From: Cryobacterium sp. PH31-AA6
GTDB taxonomy: Bacteria; Actinomycetota; Actinomycetes; Actinomycetales; Microbacteriaceae
Assembly (NCBI RefSeq): GCF_030063195.1
Contig: NZ_JASISS010000005.1
Coordinates: 99,396 to 163,395 of the forward strand
DNA length: 64,000 nucleotides
Reading direction: 5' to 3'
Part shown: positions 34,416 to 41,989 of the stretch, one piece after another
Position numbering within the stretch: position 1 is the first letter of the stretch
Layout: every line of letters starts with the position of its first letter
Notes under the pieces: model-generated
Database searches by the model: none
What the model was told of the DNA's origin: nothing
The model's input: only the letters and a program-made list of their open reading frames with translations
Program-made: the position numbers and the translations under genes

Positions 34416-34432
34416 ACTTAGCGACGCTAAGT
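34416..34432. promoter_or_regulatory. MarR operator candidate
   Basis: ACTTAGC-GAC-GCTAAGT is a perfect 17-bp palindrome with 7-bp arms, the usual size of a MarR dimer site. It covers the expected core promoter of the marR-MFS operon. Confidence 0.7.
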
Positions 34433-34510
34433 ATTCCCGCCCCGCTCGTTCAGGTGGCAATTTTTCGGCCGGTACCGGCGCGGCTTCGCCAGGCCTGACA
34501 GACTGGCTCC

Positions 34511-35362
34511 GTGCCTACCTACACGGACGACTTCGGCGTTGCCATCACCTACTACGAGTGGGCGGTGCCGGAGCCGCGGGCAATCGTGCAGCTCGTCCAC
34601 GGTGTCGGTGAGCATGCCCAGCGGTACACAGAGGTCATCGGTCGGCTGAATGCCGCGGGCTACAGCGTCTACGCCGACGACCATCGCGGTCATGGCCAGA
34701 CCGGGGTGCACCAATACAATGGCGATCTCTCCCGGCTCGGTCGGCTCGGCAAGGGCGGGCTGCGGGCCGCCGTCGCCGCCGTGCACCAGCTCAGCGGAAT
34801 CATCCGGGCCGAGCGCCCCGGAGTTCCGCTGGTGCTGCTCGGTCACAGCTGGGGTTCGTTCATGGCGCAGATGATCCTCAACCGGCACCAGGAGGAGTAC
34901 GACGCCGTGGTGCTCAGCGGTACCGCCTACCGGATGCCCGGTTACCTCGACGGCGGCGACCTGAACCGCAGGCACAAGAACCTGGGCACGACGGGCGTGG
35001 AGTGGCTCAGTCGCGACCCGGCCGTCGCCGAGGCGTTCGTCGCCGACCCGCTGACCACCGCCGTGCCGCTGGCGAAGCTGTTCGGGATCCGGGATGCCGC
35101 GCGGCTCTTCGGGCGCCCTGCCCGCGGGCTCCCCGCGTCGCTTCCGCTGCTGATTCTGGTCGGCAGCGACGACACGGTCGGAGGGGAGCGAAGCGCTCGC
35201 ATGCTCTCAAAGGCATACTCGGAGCGGTCGGGGCTGCGCGACATCCGTCTGATCGTTTACCCCGGCGCCAGGCACGAGGTCTTCAACGAGACCAACCGGG
35301 CGCAGGTCTTCAGCGACCTCATCGTCTGGCTGAACGAGCGGGTACCGCCCCGCGCCGATTAG
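34511..35362 (+). CDS. alpha/beta hydrolase, monoacylglycerol-lipase type
   Basis: A 283-residue lipase-like hydrolase: oxyanion segment VQLVHGVGEHAQRY near residue 28, DDHRGHGQT near 56 and nucleophile elbow GHSWGSFMAQ near 113. Asp in LVGSDDTVGGE near 218 and His in PGARHEVFNE near 258 complete the triad. It starts with GTG. A lipoate ligase gene follows after 9 bp; a joint transcript is likely but no functional link is evident. Confidence 0.9.
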   Translation: MPTYTDDFGVAITYYEWAVPEPRAIVQLVHGVGEHAQRYTEVIGRLNAAGYSVYADDHRGHGQTGVHQYNGDLSRLGRLGKGGLRAAVAAVHQLSGIIRAERPGVPLVLLGHSWGSFMAQMILNRHQEEYDAVVLSGTAYRMPGYLDGGDLNRRHKNLGTTGVEWLSRDPAVAEAFVADPLTTAVPLAKLFGIRDAARLFGRPARGLPASLPLLILVGSDDTVGGERSARMLSKAYSERSGLRDIRLIVYPGARHEVFNETNRAQVFSDLIVWLNERVPPRAD

Positions 35363-35371
35363 TCTGGTGTC

Positions 35372-36424
35372 ATGCACGGTGAATACAAGGTTCCTGGTGG
35401 CAAGCTCGTCGTCGTCGATCTCGAGGTCGTCGACAACACGATTGTCGACTTCCGGCTGGCCGGTGACTTCTTCCTCGAGCCCGACAGCGCGCTCGGTGAC
35501 ATCAACTCCGCGGTGAACGGGCTGTCCGCGGACAGCGATGCGGTGAGCATTGCCGCCGCGGTGCGCCTGGCCCTCCCGGCCGACGCCACCCTGCTCGGGT
35601 TTTCGCCGGAAGCCGTCGCGGTCGCGATCCGCCGTTCGCTCGCCAGGGCCAGCAGCTGGCGCGACTACCAGTGGCAGATCATTCACTCTCCGCGTCCCGT
35701 TCCGCCGGTGATGCAGATGGCGCTCGACGAGGTGCTCGCGACCGAGGTCGGCGAAGGTCGCCGCAGCCCCACGCTGCGGATCTGGGAGTGGAACGAGCCG
35801 GCCGTGGTGATCGGCAGCTTCCAGTCGCTGCGCAACGAGGTGGACCCGGTCAATGCGGAGAAGCACGGTTTCACCGTGGTGCGCCGGATCAGCGGGGGCG
35901 GGGCCATGTTCATGGAGGCCGGTTCGGTCATCACCTACTCCATCTACGCGCCCACCGACCTCGTGCTGGGGATGACCTTCGCGGATTCCTATGCCTACCT
36001 CGACGAGTGGGTGCTCACTGCGCTCAAGTCGCTCGGCATCGACGCCTACTACCAGCCGCTCAACGACATCACGAGCCCCAAGGGCAAGATCGGCGGGGCG
36101 GCCCAGAAGCGCCTCGGCAGCGGGGCCGTGCTGCACCACGTCACCATGAGCTACGACATGGACGGCGAGAAGATGGTGCAGGTGCTCCGGATCGGGCGGG
36201 AAAAGCTCAGCGATAAGGGGATCACGAGCGCGGCCAAGCGCGTCGACCCCCTGCGCAGCCAGACCGGCCTCAGCCGCGCCGAGATCATCGACCGGATGAA
36301 GGAGACCTTCACCGGGCTCTATGACGCGGTCGGCGGAGACGTGACCGAGGAGGAATACGCCAAGGCTGCCGCGCTGGTGGAGAGCAAGTTCGGCACGGCA
36401 GACTGGATCGGGCGCGTCCCGTAG
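35372..36424 (+). CDS. lipoate--protein ligase family protein with N-terminal accessory domain
   Basis: A 350-residue protein. Residues about 1-95 (MHGEYKVPGGKLVVVDLEVV onward) look like the accessory domain that sits at the C-terminus of E. coli LplA. Residues about 105-350 are the ligase catalytic domain: MQMALDEVLATE, SFQSLRNEVD, VVRRISGGGAMF (lipoyl-adenylate loop), PKGKIGGAAQKR with the catalytic Lys and GAVLHHVTMSYDMD. It should attach lipoate or octanoate to E2/GcvH proteins. The domain order is reversed relative to LplA. Confidence 0.87.
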   Translation: MHGEYKVPGGKLVVVDLEVVDNTIVDFRLAGDFFLEPDSALGDINSAVNGLSADSDAVSIAAAVRLALPADATLLGFSPEAVAVAIRRSLARASSWRDYQWQIIHSPRPVPPVMQMALDEVLATEVGEGRRSPTLRIWEWNEPAVVIGSFQSLRNEVDPVNAEKHGFTVVRRISGGGAMFMEAGSVITYSIYAPTDLVLGMTFADSYAYLDEWVLTALKSLGIDAYYQPLNDITSPKGKIGGAAQKRLGSGAVLHHVTMSYDMDGEKMVQVLRIGREKLSDKGITSAAKRVDPLRSQTGLSRAEIIDRMKETFTGLYDAVGGDVTEEEYAKAAALVESKFGTADWIGRVP

Positions 36425-36446
36425 GACGCCCGCCCCCTCACTAGCT

Positions 36447-36507
36447 CGCGAGAGTGCAGTTTTCGCCCATTCGCGAGCCACGAGGGGGCCAAAACTGCAC
36501 TCTCGCG
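36447..36507. terminator. 22-bp-arm hairpin between convergent genes (copy B)
   Basis: Arms 36447-36468 and about 36486-36507 pair with a single mismatch (core GAGAGTGCAGTTTTCGCCC). Relative to copy A at 23148-23210, one base in each arm is changed so that pairing is kept (C-G to G-C). It lies between the lipoate ligase (+) and GNAT (-) genes. Confidence 0.78.
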
Positions 36508-36529
36508 GGCACGACGGGTTGCGGGTGGG

Positions 36530-36850
36530 CTACTTGCCGCGGGTGAGGAGGTCCTGGTATTCGGCGTGGGTGTCGATCCAGCTGACCACGTAGGGGCAAA
36601 CCGGCACCACGGTGAGCTCGGTGCGCACGCGCACGTCGTCGAGGGCCTGCTCGACCAGGATGCTGGCCAGTCTCTGGCCGCGGCGCGCCGGATCGACCTC
36701 GACATGGGTGAACAGCACTTCCGTGCCGTCGACCTCGTAGTCGGCGAACCCGGCCGCAACCCCGTCGACCTGGAGCGAATAACGGGCCAGGGCGGGCTCG
36801 TGGCGGACGATGGCCGTCGACGACCCGGTGGACGCAGAGTCAGTAGTCAT
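36530..36850 (-). CDS. GNAT-like N-acetyltransferase (YjdJ/NATD1 type)
   Basis: A 106-residue single-domain protein with LARYSLQVDGVAAGFADYEV, then TEVLFTHVEVDPARRGQRLA (acetyl-CoA pyrophosphate loop, here RRGQRLAS) and a C-terminal VVPVCPYVVSWIDTHAEYQD. These are the conserved blocks of the small YjdJ-type GCN5 proteins. ATG at 36850 is chosen; the frame from 36976 would overlap the divergent methyltransferase start. Substrate unknown. Confidence 0.85.
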   Translation of the reverse strand: MTTDSASTGSSTAIVRHEPALARYSLQVDGVAAGFADYEVDGTEVLFTHVEVDPARRGQRLASILVEQALDDVRVRTELTVVPVCPYVVSWIDTHAEYQDLLTRGK

Positions 36851-36884
36851 CTCATTAGCGTAAGCCGCCTGACACAATGAAGGA

Positions 36885-37823
36885 ATGCCAACCGCGTGGT
36901 CCCAGTCGTCTCCCAGCCGTGTCGTCCATGCCGATAACCTCGAGATCCTGCCCGGGCTGCCGGCCGAAGCGTTCACGTTGATCTACCTCGACCCGCCGTT
37001 CAACACCGGCCGGAAGCAGAACCGCCAGTCGACGACATCCATTCGATCGAGCGTCGCGGTGGACGCCGGGGCGCTCGGGGCCCACGCGGCGGGCACGATC
37101 ACCGGGTTCAAGGGCCAGCGCTACGAGCGGATCAAGGGCGACCTGCTCGGCTACGACGACCAGTTCGAGGACTACTGGGCGTTCCTGGAGCCCCGCCTGA
37201 TCGAGGCCTGGCGGCTACTGGCCGACGACGGCACCCTCTACCTCCACCTCGACTACCGTGAGGCGCACTACGCGAAGGTGCTGCTCGACGCGCTCTTCGG
37301 CCGGGATTGCTTCCTCAACGAGCTGATCTGGGCCTACGACTACGGCGCCAAGTCGAAGAACCGCTGGCCGACCAAACACGACACGATCCTCGTCTACGTC
37401 AAGAACCCGGCCCGGTACTACTTCGACTCGACCACGGTCGACCGGGAGCCGTACATGGCGCCCGGCCTGGTCACCCCGGAGAAGGTGGCCAAGGGCAAGC
37501 TGCCGACGGATGTCTGGTGGCACACGATCGTGTCGCCGACGGGCAAGGAGAAGACCGGGTATCCCACCCAGAAGCCGGTCGGCATCCTGCGCCGGATGAT
37601 CCAGGCCTCCAGTCGTGAGGGCGACTGGGTGCTCGACTTCTTCGCCGGCAGCGGCACGACCGGCGCGGTCGCCGCGGCGCTCGGCCGCCGGTTCGTGCTG
37701 ATCGACCGGAACCCGGAGTCGATCCAGGTCATGCGGGCGCGGTTCGCTTCGCTGCCCGAGGTGGAGTTCATCGCCGCCGCCGCCGCGGACGCGGACGCCG
37801 CCGCCGCCGACGCCATCGCCTGA
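36885..37823 (+). CDS. site-specific DNA methyltransferase (beta class), orphan
   Basis: A 312-residue N6-adenine or N4-cytosine methyltransferase. The catalytic motif LDPPFNTGRKQN near residue 36 precedes the SAM motif FFAGSGTTGAVAAAL near 252, which is the beta-class order. A target-recognition region lies between (KGQRYERIKGDLLGYDDQFE and KNRWPTKHDTILVYVKNP), and PTQKPVGILRRMI precedes motif I. The C-terminus is an Ala/Asp-rich tail. No restriction endonuclease gene is near, so a regulatory or housekeeping role is likely; recognition sequence unknown. Confidence 0.9.
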   Translation: MPTAWSQSSPSRVVHADNLEILPGLPAEAFTLIYLDPPFNTGRKQNRQSTTSIRSSVAVDAGALGAHAAGTITGFKGQRYERIKGDLLGYDDQFEDYWAFLEPRLIEAWRLLADDGTLYLHLDYREAHYAKVLLDALFGRDCFLNELIWAYDYGAKSKNRWPTKHDTILVYVKNPARYYFDSTTVDREPYMAPGLVTPEKVAKGKLPTDVWWHTIVSPTGKEKTGYPTQKPVGILRRMIQASSREGDWVLDFFAGSGTTGAVAAALGRRFVLIDRNPESIQVMRARFASLPEVEFIAAAAADADAAAADAIA

Positions 37824-37901
37824 TCTCCACGGGCTCGATCACCCCGTCGGTGGTCGAGCTTGCCGGGATCCGAGCCCGCCCGGACCTGAAACACTGGAAC
37901 C

Positions 37902-38828
37902 ATGAGACTCCGGATTTTCACCGAACCGCAGCAGGGCGCCGACTACGACGACATCCTCGCCGTCGCCCAGACCGCGGAGAATCTAGGCTTCGACGCCTTC
38001 TTCCGCTCGGACCACTACCTCGCGATGGGCGAGCACGTCTCAGGCCTGCCCGGGCCGACGGATGCCTGGACCACCCTCGCCGGACTCGCCCGCGAGACCT
38101 CCCGCATCCGCCTCGGCACGCTTGTCTCCTCGGTGACCTACCGAGCGCCGGGCATCCTTGCCATCCAGGTGGCGCAGGTCGACCAGATGTCGGGCGGCAG
38201 GGTGGAACTCGGCCTCGGCACGGGCTGGTTCGAGCAGGAACACCTGGCCTACGGCATCCCCTTCCCGGCAAGAAGATTCGGCATGCTTGAGGAGCAGCTC
38301 GAGATCGTGACCGGCCTGTGGTCCACGCCCGTCGGTGAGCAGTACAGCTTCGCCGGGGAGCACTACACAATCGTCGATTCGCCCGCACTGCCGAAGCCGA
38401 CGCAGTCCCGTGTGCCCGTGATCGTCGGCGGCGGTGGCGCGAAGCGCACCCCGGCCATGGCGGCTCGGTTCGCGACCGAATTCAACCTGCCGTTCCCCGA
38501 CTTCGCGGATGTCCCCGGGAAGTTCGCCGGGGTGCGGGCCGCCTGCGAGGCCATCGGTCGCGACCCGCGCGAGCTCGTCTACTCGACCGCCCTGATTGCG
38601 ATCGCCGGCCGGGACGAGGCCGAGTTCGCCCACCGCGCCGCCGCGGTCGGCCGCGAACCGGCCGAGTTGCGCGAGCACGGCCTGGCCGGGACCGCGTCGG
38701 AACTCGTTGATCGGCTGGGCGCACTCGCCGCCGACGGCGTCGAGTGCGTCTACCTGCAGATCATGGACCTGTCCGACCTCGACCATCTCGACTTCATCGC
38801 CCGAGAGGTCATGCCCCAGCTGGATTGA
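37902..38828 (+). CDS. LLM class F420-dependent oxidoreductase
   Basis: A 308-residue luciferase-like TIM-barrel protein: FFRSDHYLAMGEHVSGLPGP near residue 33, LGTLVSSVTYRAPGILA near 70, QMSGGRVELGLGTGWFEQEH near 100 and PVIVGGGGAKRTPAMAARF near 170. The combination is typical of actinobacterial F420-dependent members rather than FMN luciferases. Substrate unknown. It follows the methyltransferase by 78 bp, where a degraded repeat copy lies. Confidence 0.88.
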   Translation: MRLRIFTEPQQGADYDDILAVAQTAENLGFDAFFRSDHYLAMGEHVSGLPGPTDAWTTLAGLARETSRIRLGTLVSSVTYRAPGILAIQVAQVDQMSGGRVELGLGTGWFEQEHLAYGIPFPARRFGMLEEQLEIVTGLWSTPVGEQYSFAGEHYTIVDSPALPKPTQSRVPVIVGGGGAKRTPAMAARFATEFNLPFPDFADVPGKFAGVRAACEAIGRDPRELVYSTALIAIAGRDEAEFAHRAAAVGREPAELREHGLAGTASELVDRLGALAADGVECVYLQIMDLSDLDHLDFIAREVMPQLD

Positions 38829-38976
38829 GCCGCTGGGGCGCGCCGCTCCTGCGGTTGGCAGCATCCGGGACCGCCGCGCCCGTTTCGGCGGGCCGCGCCG
38901 GCGCCGGCGGGCGCGCCCTGCGGAAGAGGGCGCGCCCTGACGAGGTGATGCGCCAAGTGGGGGACGCGCGGCCGGC
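38829..38976. terminator. GC-rich palindromes between convergent genes
   Basis: GGGCGCGCCC occurs at 38909-38918 and again at 38928-38937, each self-complementary and able to pair with the other across 9 bases. The surrounding sequence is GCC/GGC-rich. It lies between the LLM gene (+) and the lacI gene (-), and is probably a transcript-end structure, although no T-tract is seen. Confidence 0.45.
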
Positions 38977-40005
38977 CTAGGCCGAGTCGCGCAAGACCAG
39001 ATGGGTCGGCATGATGGTGCGATGCGGCACCTGCTCGTCGCCGGCGAGCCGCCGCAGGAGGGTGTCCGCCATCGCGTAGCCCATTTCATTGGAGGGCTGG
39101 TGCACGGTGGTCAGCGGGATCGGACCGGAGGTGGCGGCCGGACTGTCGTCGAACCCGACGATGGCAATGTCTCCCGGCACCGACCTGCCGAGCTCCTGCA
39201 GAACGGCCACCGCGCCGGTGGCCATCAGGTCGCTGGCCACGAAGATGCCGTCGATGTCGGGGCAACGCTCCAGGAGGCGGCGGGTGGCCGCGGCCGCGCC
39301 GACGACAGTGAAGTCCGCGTACTCGACGGCATCCGTCGGCATCCCGACCCGGTCCAGCGTTCGCTGGAACCCGGTCACCCGGTCGATGCCGGCCGGCATG
39401 TCGATCGCCCCGGAGATCGAGCCGATCCGGCGGCGACCGATGTCGATCAGGCGCTGGGTGCCCCGCTCGGCGCCCGCGGCGTTGTCGACGTCGACAAAGT
39501 AGGCCTCGAGGTCGTCCGCCGCCGATGGACGGCCGCCGAAGACCACCGGCATCGTGGCCTGGAGTTCGGCGACGAAGTCGTCACCGGTGTGGTGCGAGAT
39601 GATCAGGGCCCCGTCCACGTTGCCCGACCGCAGGTACCGCAAGGTCTTGTGCAGGGGGTCACTCGACGCGACGAGCAGGTTGAGTGTGTAGTCGCTCTGG
39701 TCGAGCCTGCGGGTGATGCCCTGCACGACGGCGGCGAAGTACGGGTCGCCGAAGAAACGGGTCATATCCTCGGGCACGACCAGCGCGAGGGCCTGGGTCT
39801 GCCGACTGGCGAGCGATCGCGCGGCCCGGTTGGGAACGTAATTGAGCTCGTCGATGGCAGCGGTGACGGAGGCGACGATTCCGGGCCGGACCTTCGTTGA
39901 CCCGTTGACCACCCGGCTCACGGTCGCCCGGGACACCCCGGCCACCTCGGCCACCATCTCCAAGGTCGGCTGGGGAGGTCGCGCCTGGCGCACACTGGAT
40001 GTCAT
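38977..40005 (-). CDS. LacI family regulator of the sugar locus
   Basis: A 342-residue LacI protein: HTH at residues about 14-60 (TLEMVAEVAGVSRATVSRVV, then hinge YVPNRAARSLAS), followed by a periplasmic-binding-like effector domain (LALVVPEDMTRFFGDPYFA, DGIFVASDLMATGAVAVLQE, AIVGFDDSPAA). It is the last gene of the binding-protein/permease operon. The palindrome with core GAGAGCGCTCTC present three times in this locus closely resembles CelR-type operators (TGGGAGCGCTCCCA), so it is the probable ligand-released repressor of transport and phosphorylase genes. Confidence 0.92.
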   Translation of the reverse strand: MTSSVRQARPPQPTLEMVAEVAGVSRATVSRVVNGSTKVRPGIVASVTAAIDELNYVPNRAARSLASRQTQALALVVPEDMTRFFGDPYFAAVVQGITRRLDQSDYTLNLLVASSDPLHKTLRYLRSGNVDGALIISHHTGDDFVAELQATMPVVFGGRPSAADDLEAYFVDVDNAAGAERGTQRLIDIGRRRIGSISGAIDMPAGIDRVTGFQRTLDRVGMPTDAVEYADFTVVGAAAATRRLLERCPDIDGIFVASDLMATGAVAVLQELGRSVPGDIAIVGFDDSPAATSGPIPLTTVHQPSNEMGYAMADTLLRRLAGDEQVPHRTIMPTHLVLRDSA

Positions 40006-40044
40006 GGCGTCACTCTAATCGACCGTGTCCGTGTGCGAGCGGGG

Positions 40045-40887
40045 TCATCCCTTGACCGCGCCCTGCATGATGCCGGCCACCAACTGCTTGCCCAGGACGA
40101 TGAAGACCAGAATCAGCGGGATGATCGACAGTACGACACCGGCGAGCACGAGGGAGTAGTCGACGTAGAAGGCCGCCTGCAGTTGCTGCAGCGCCACGGG
40201 GAGGGTCGGGTTTCCAGGGCCGAGCACGATGAACGGCCAGAAGAAGTTGGTCCAGGTTCCGATGAAGGTGAACAGGGCCAGCATCGCGGCGGCCGGGCGG
40301 GCTGCCGGGAGCCCGATGTGCCAGAAGCTGCGGATCATGGACGCGCCGTCCATGCGCACGGCCTCGATCAGTTCGTCCGGGAGTGCGTCGCGCAGGTACT
40401 GGGTCATCCAGAACACGCCGAACGCGGTGACCATGGCGGGCGCGATGACCGCCCAGAGGCTACCGGTCCAGCCGAGCCGCGCCATGACGATGAACAGCGG
40501 TACGATGCCGAGCTGGGTGGGAACCGCCATGGTCGCGATCACGAAGATGAGCAGGCCCTCACGCCCGCGGAACTTCAACTTGGCGAAGGCGTAGCCGGCC
40601 AGCGTGGAGAACACGACGACGCTCAATGAGACCGCGCTGGAGACGATGATGCTGTTGCCGAGGGCGGTCCAGAACGGAATGCTGTCGATGACGGTCGCGG
40701 CGTTGGCAATGAAGTTGCCGCCCGGAATCCACATCATGCCGTTTTTGTTCAGGGCTGAGGCATCCTGGCTGCCGATCAGGAACGACCACCAGATCGGGAA
40801 GGCCGAGCCGAGCAGGACCGCGATCAGGATTCCGTAGACCCAGATCCCGGGGCGGCGGTCGTGGCCGCCGATGATGGTCTTGCTCAT
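40045..40887 (-). CDS. sugar ABC transporter permease, MalG type
   Basis: A 280-residue CUT1-family inner-membrane permease with six hydrophobic segments and the EAA loop ELIEAVRMDGASMIRSFWHI-like segment near residue 185 that contacts the ATPase. It overlaps the upstream permease gene by 4 bp. The oligosaccharide carried should match the GH94-like enzyme of the locus. No ATPase gene is present nearby, as is usual for CUT1 systems that share an MsiK-like ATPase. Confidence 0.92.
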   Translation of the reverse strand: MSKTIIGGHDRRPGIWVYGILIAVLLGSAFPIWWSFLIGSQDASALNKNGMMWIPGGNFIANAATVIDSIPFWTALGNSIIVSSAVSLSVVVFSTLAGYAFAKLKFRGREGLLIFVIATMAVPTQLGIVPLFIVMARLGWTGSLWAVIAPAMVTAFGVFWMTQYLRDALPDELIEAVRMDGASMIRSFWHIGLPAARPAAAMLALFTFIGTWTNFFWPFIVLGPGNPTLPVALQQLQAAFYVDYSLVLAGVVLSIIPLILVFIVLGKQLVAGIMQGAVKG

Positions 40888-41867
40888 GAGATGCCTTTCG
40901 CACGGGTGCGCAGCTTGCGGTCAGCGGATCCGGCGATGCGCCGGGTGATCATGAAGTTGATGATCGCGATGACGATGATGATCAGGAAGAGCAGCCAGGC
41001 CACGGCGGAGGCCCGGCCGAAGTTGCGCTGGCCCCAGCCGAGTTCGTAAATGTAGAGCGTGAGCGTCTGCCACTGACGGTTCGCCCCGCCCTGGCCGACG
41101 TTGTCGAACATTCGGGCCTCGTCGAAGATCTGCAGTCCGCCGATCGTGGAGGTCAGGATGACGAAGATGATGATCGGGCGAAGCAACGGCACGGTGATCG
41201 ACCAGAAGGTGCGCAGCCGGTTGGCGCCGTCGATGATGGCGGCCTCGTAGTAGTCGCGGGGGACCGCCTGCATGGCGGCCAGGAAGATGAGGGCGTTGTA
41301 CCCGGTCCAGCGGAAGTTGACCATCGTGGCGATGGCGATGTGGCTGGGGATGACGTCAACGTGCCAGCGGATGGGCTCGAGCCCGAGGCTCATGATCCCG
41401 CTGTTGATGAGGCCGAACCGGTCCCCGAAGAGGTCGTTGAAGATCAGGGCGACCGCGACGGGTGCCACGACGTAGGGGAGCAGAACACCCATGCGCCAGA
41501 AGGTCTTACCGCGCAGGTTGAAGTCGAGCACGGCGGCGATGGCGATTGCGGCTATGACCTGGGGGATGCTCGAAAGCAGGAAGATGCTGAAGGTGTTGCG
41601 CAGTGAGGTCCAGAAATACGGCTGGCCGAGAACCGTGGTGAAATTCTCCAGACCGACGAAGTCACCCTGGCCTCCGATGAGGTTCCAGTCGTGCACCGAC
41701 ACCCACGCCGTGTACAGCAGAGGGAAGAGTCCCACCAGGCCAAAGAGGAGAAAGAACGGTGAGATGTAGAGGTAGGGCGAGAAGCGCACGTCCCATCGGC
41801 TGAGCCGGTGGCTGAGGGCAATGCGACGGATGCTGCGGGCAGTCACCTCGGCGGCGGCGGTAGTCAT
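40884..41867 (-). CDS. sugar ABC transporter permease, MalF type
   Basis: A 327-residue CUT1 permease with a cytoplasmic N-terminus, six membrane segments (first SPFFLLFGLVGLFPLLYTAW) and the EAA loop RDYYEAAIIDGANRLRTFWS near residue 220. It lies between the binding-protein gene (122 bp upstream, with a large hairpin in the gap) and malG-like, overlapping the latter. It forms the membrane channel with the MalG-type subunit. Confidence 0.92.
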   Translation of the reverse strand: MTTAAAEVTARSIRRIALSHRLSRWDVRFSPYLYISPFFLLFGLVGLFPLLYTAWVSVHDWNLIGGQGDFVGLENFTTVLGQPYFWTSLRNTFSIFLLSSIPQVIAAIAIAAVLDFNLRGKTFWRMGVLLPYVVAPVAVALIFNDLFGDRFGLINSGIMSLGLEPIRWHVDVIPSHIAIATMVNFRWTGYNALIFLAAMQAVPRDYYEAAIIDGANRLRTFWSITVPLLRPIIIFVILTSTIGGLQIFDEARMFDNVGQGGANRQWQTLTLYIYELGWGQRNFGRASAVAWLLFLIIIVIAIINFMITRRIAGSADRKLRTRAKGIS

Positions 41868-41887
41868 GGATATTCCTTGCGTCTGTG

Positions 41888-41911
41888 TCGGTGGTCGAGC
41901 GGGTCGAGACC
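41888..41911. repeat. copy of the GGTGGTCGAG...GTCGAGACC repeat
   Basis: TCGGTGGTCGAGCGGGTCGA then GACC matches the first 24 bases of the oleBC linker unit except at a few positions. It lies just upstream of the MalF-type start on the operon's leader side. Confidence 0.7.
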
Positions 41912-41934
41912 GGTGTCTGGTTCGCGGTTGGCGG

Positions 41935-41974
41935 TCTAAGGCTGTCGAGACCGAGTGGCCTCGACAGCCTTAGA
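41935..41974. terminator. perfect 15-bp-arm hairpin between binding-protein and permease genes
   Basis: TCTAAGGCTGTCGAG (41935-41949) and CTCGACAGCCTTAGA (41960-41974) are perfect complements with a 10-base loop. It lies 16 bp past the binding-protein stop and before the permease. Such intercistronic hairpins protect upstream mRNA or end part of the transcripts, giving more binding protein than permease. The arms carry CTGTCGAGACC-type repeat sequence. Confidence 0.8.
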
Positions 41975-41989
41975 TCGCGCGGTGGCTGG

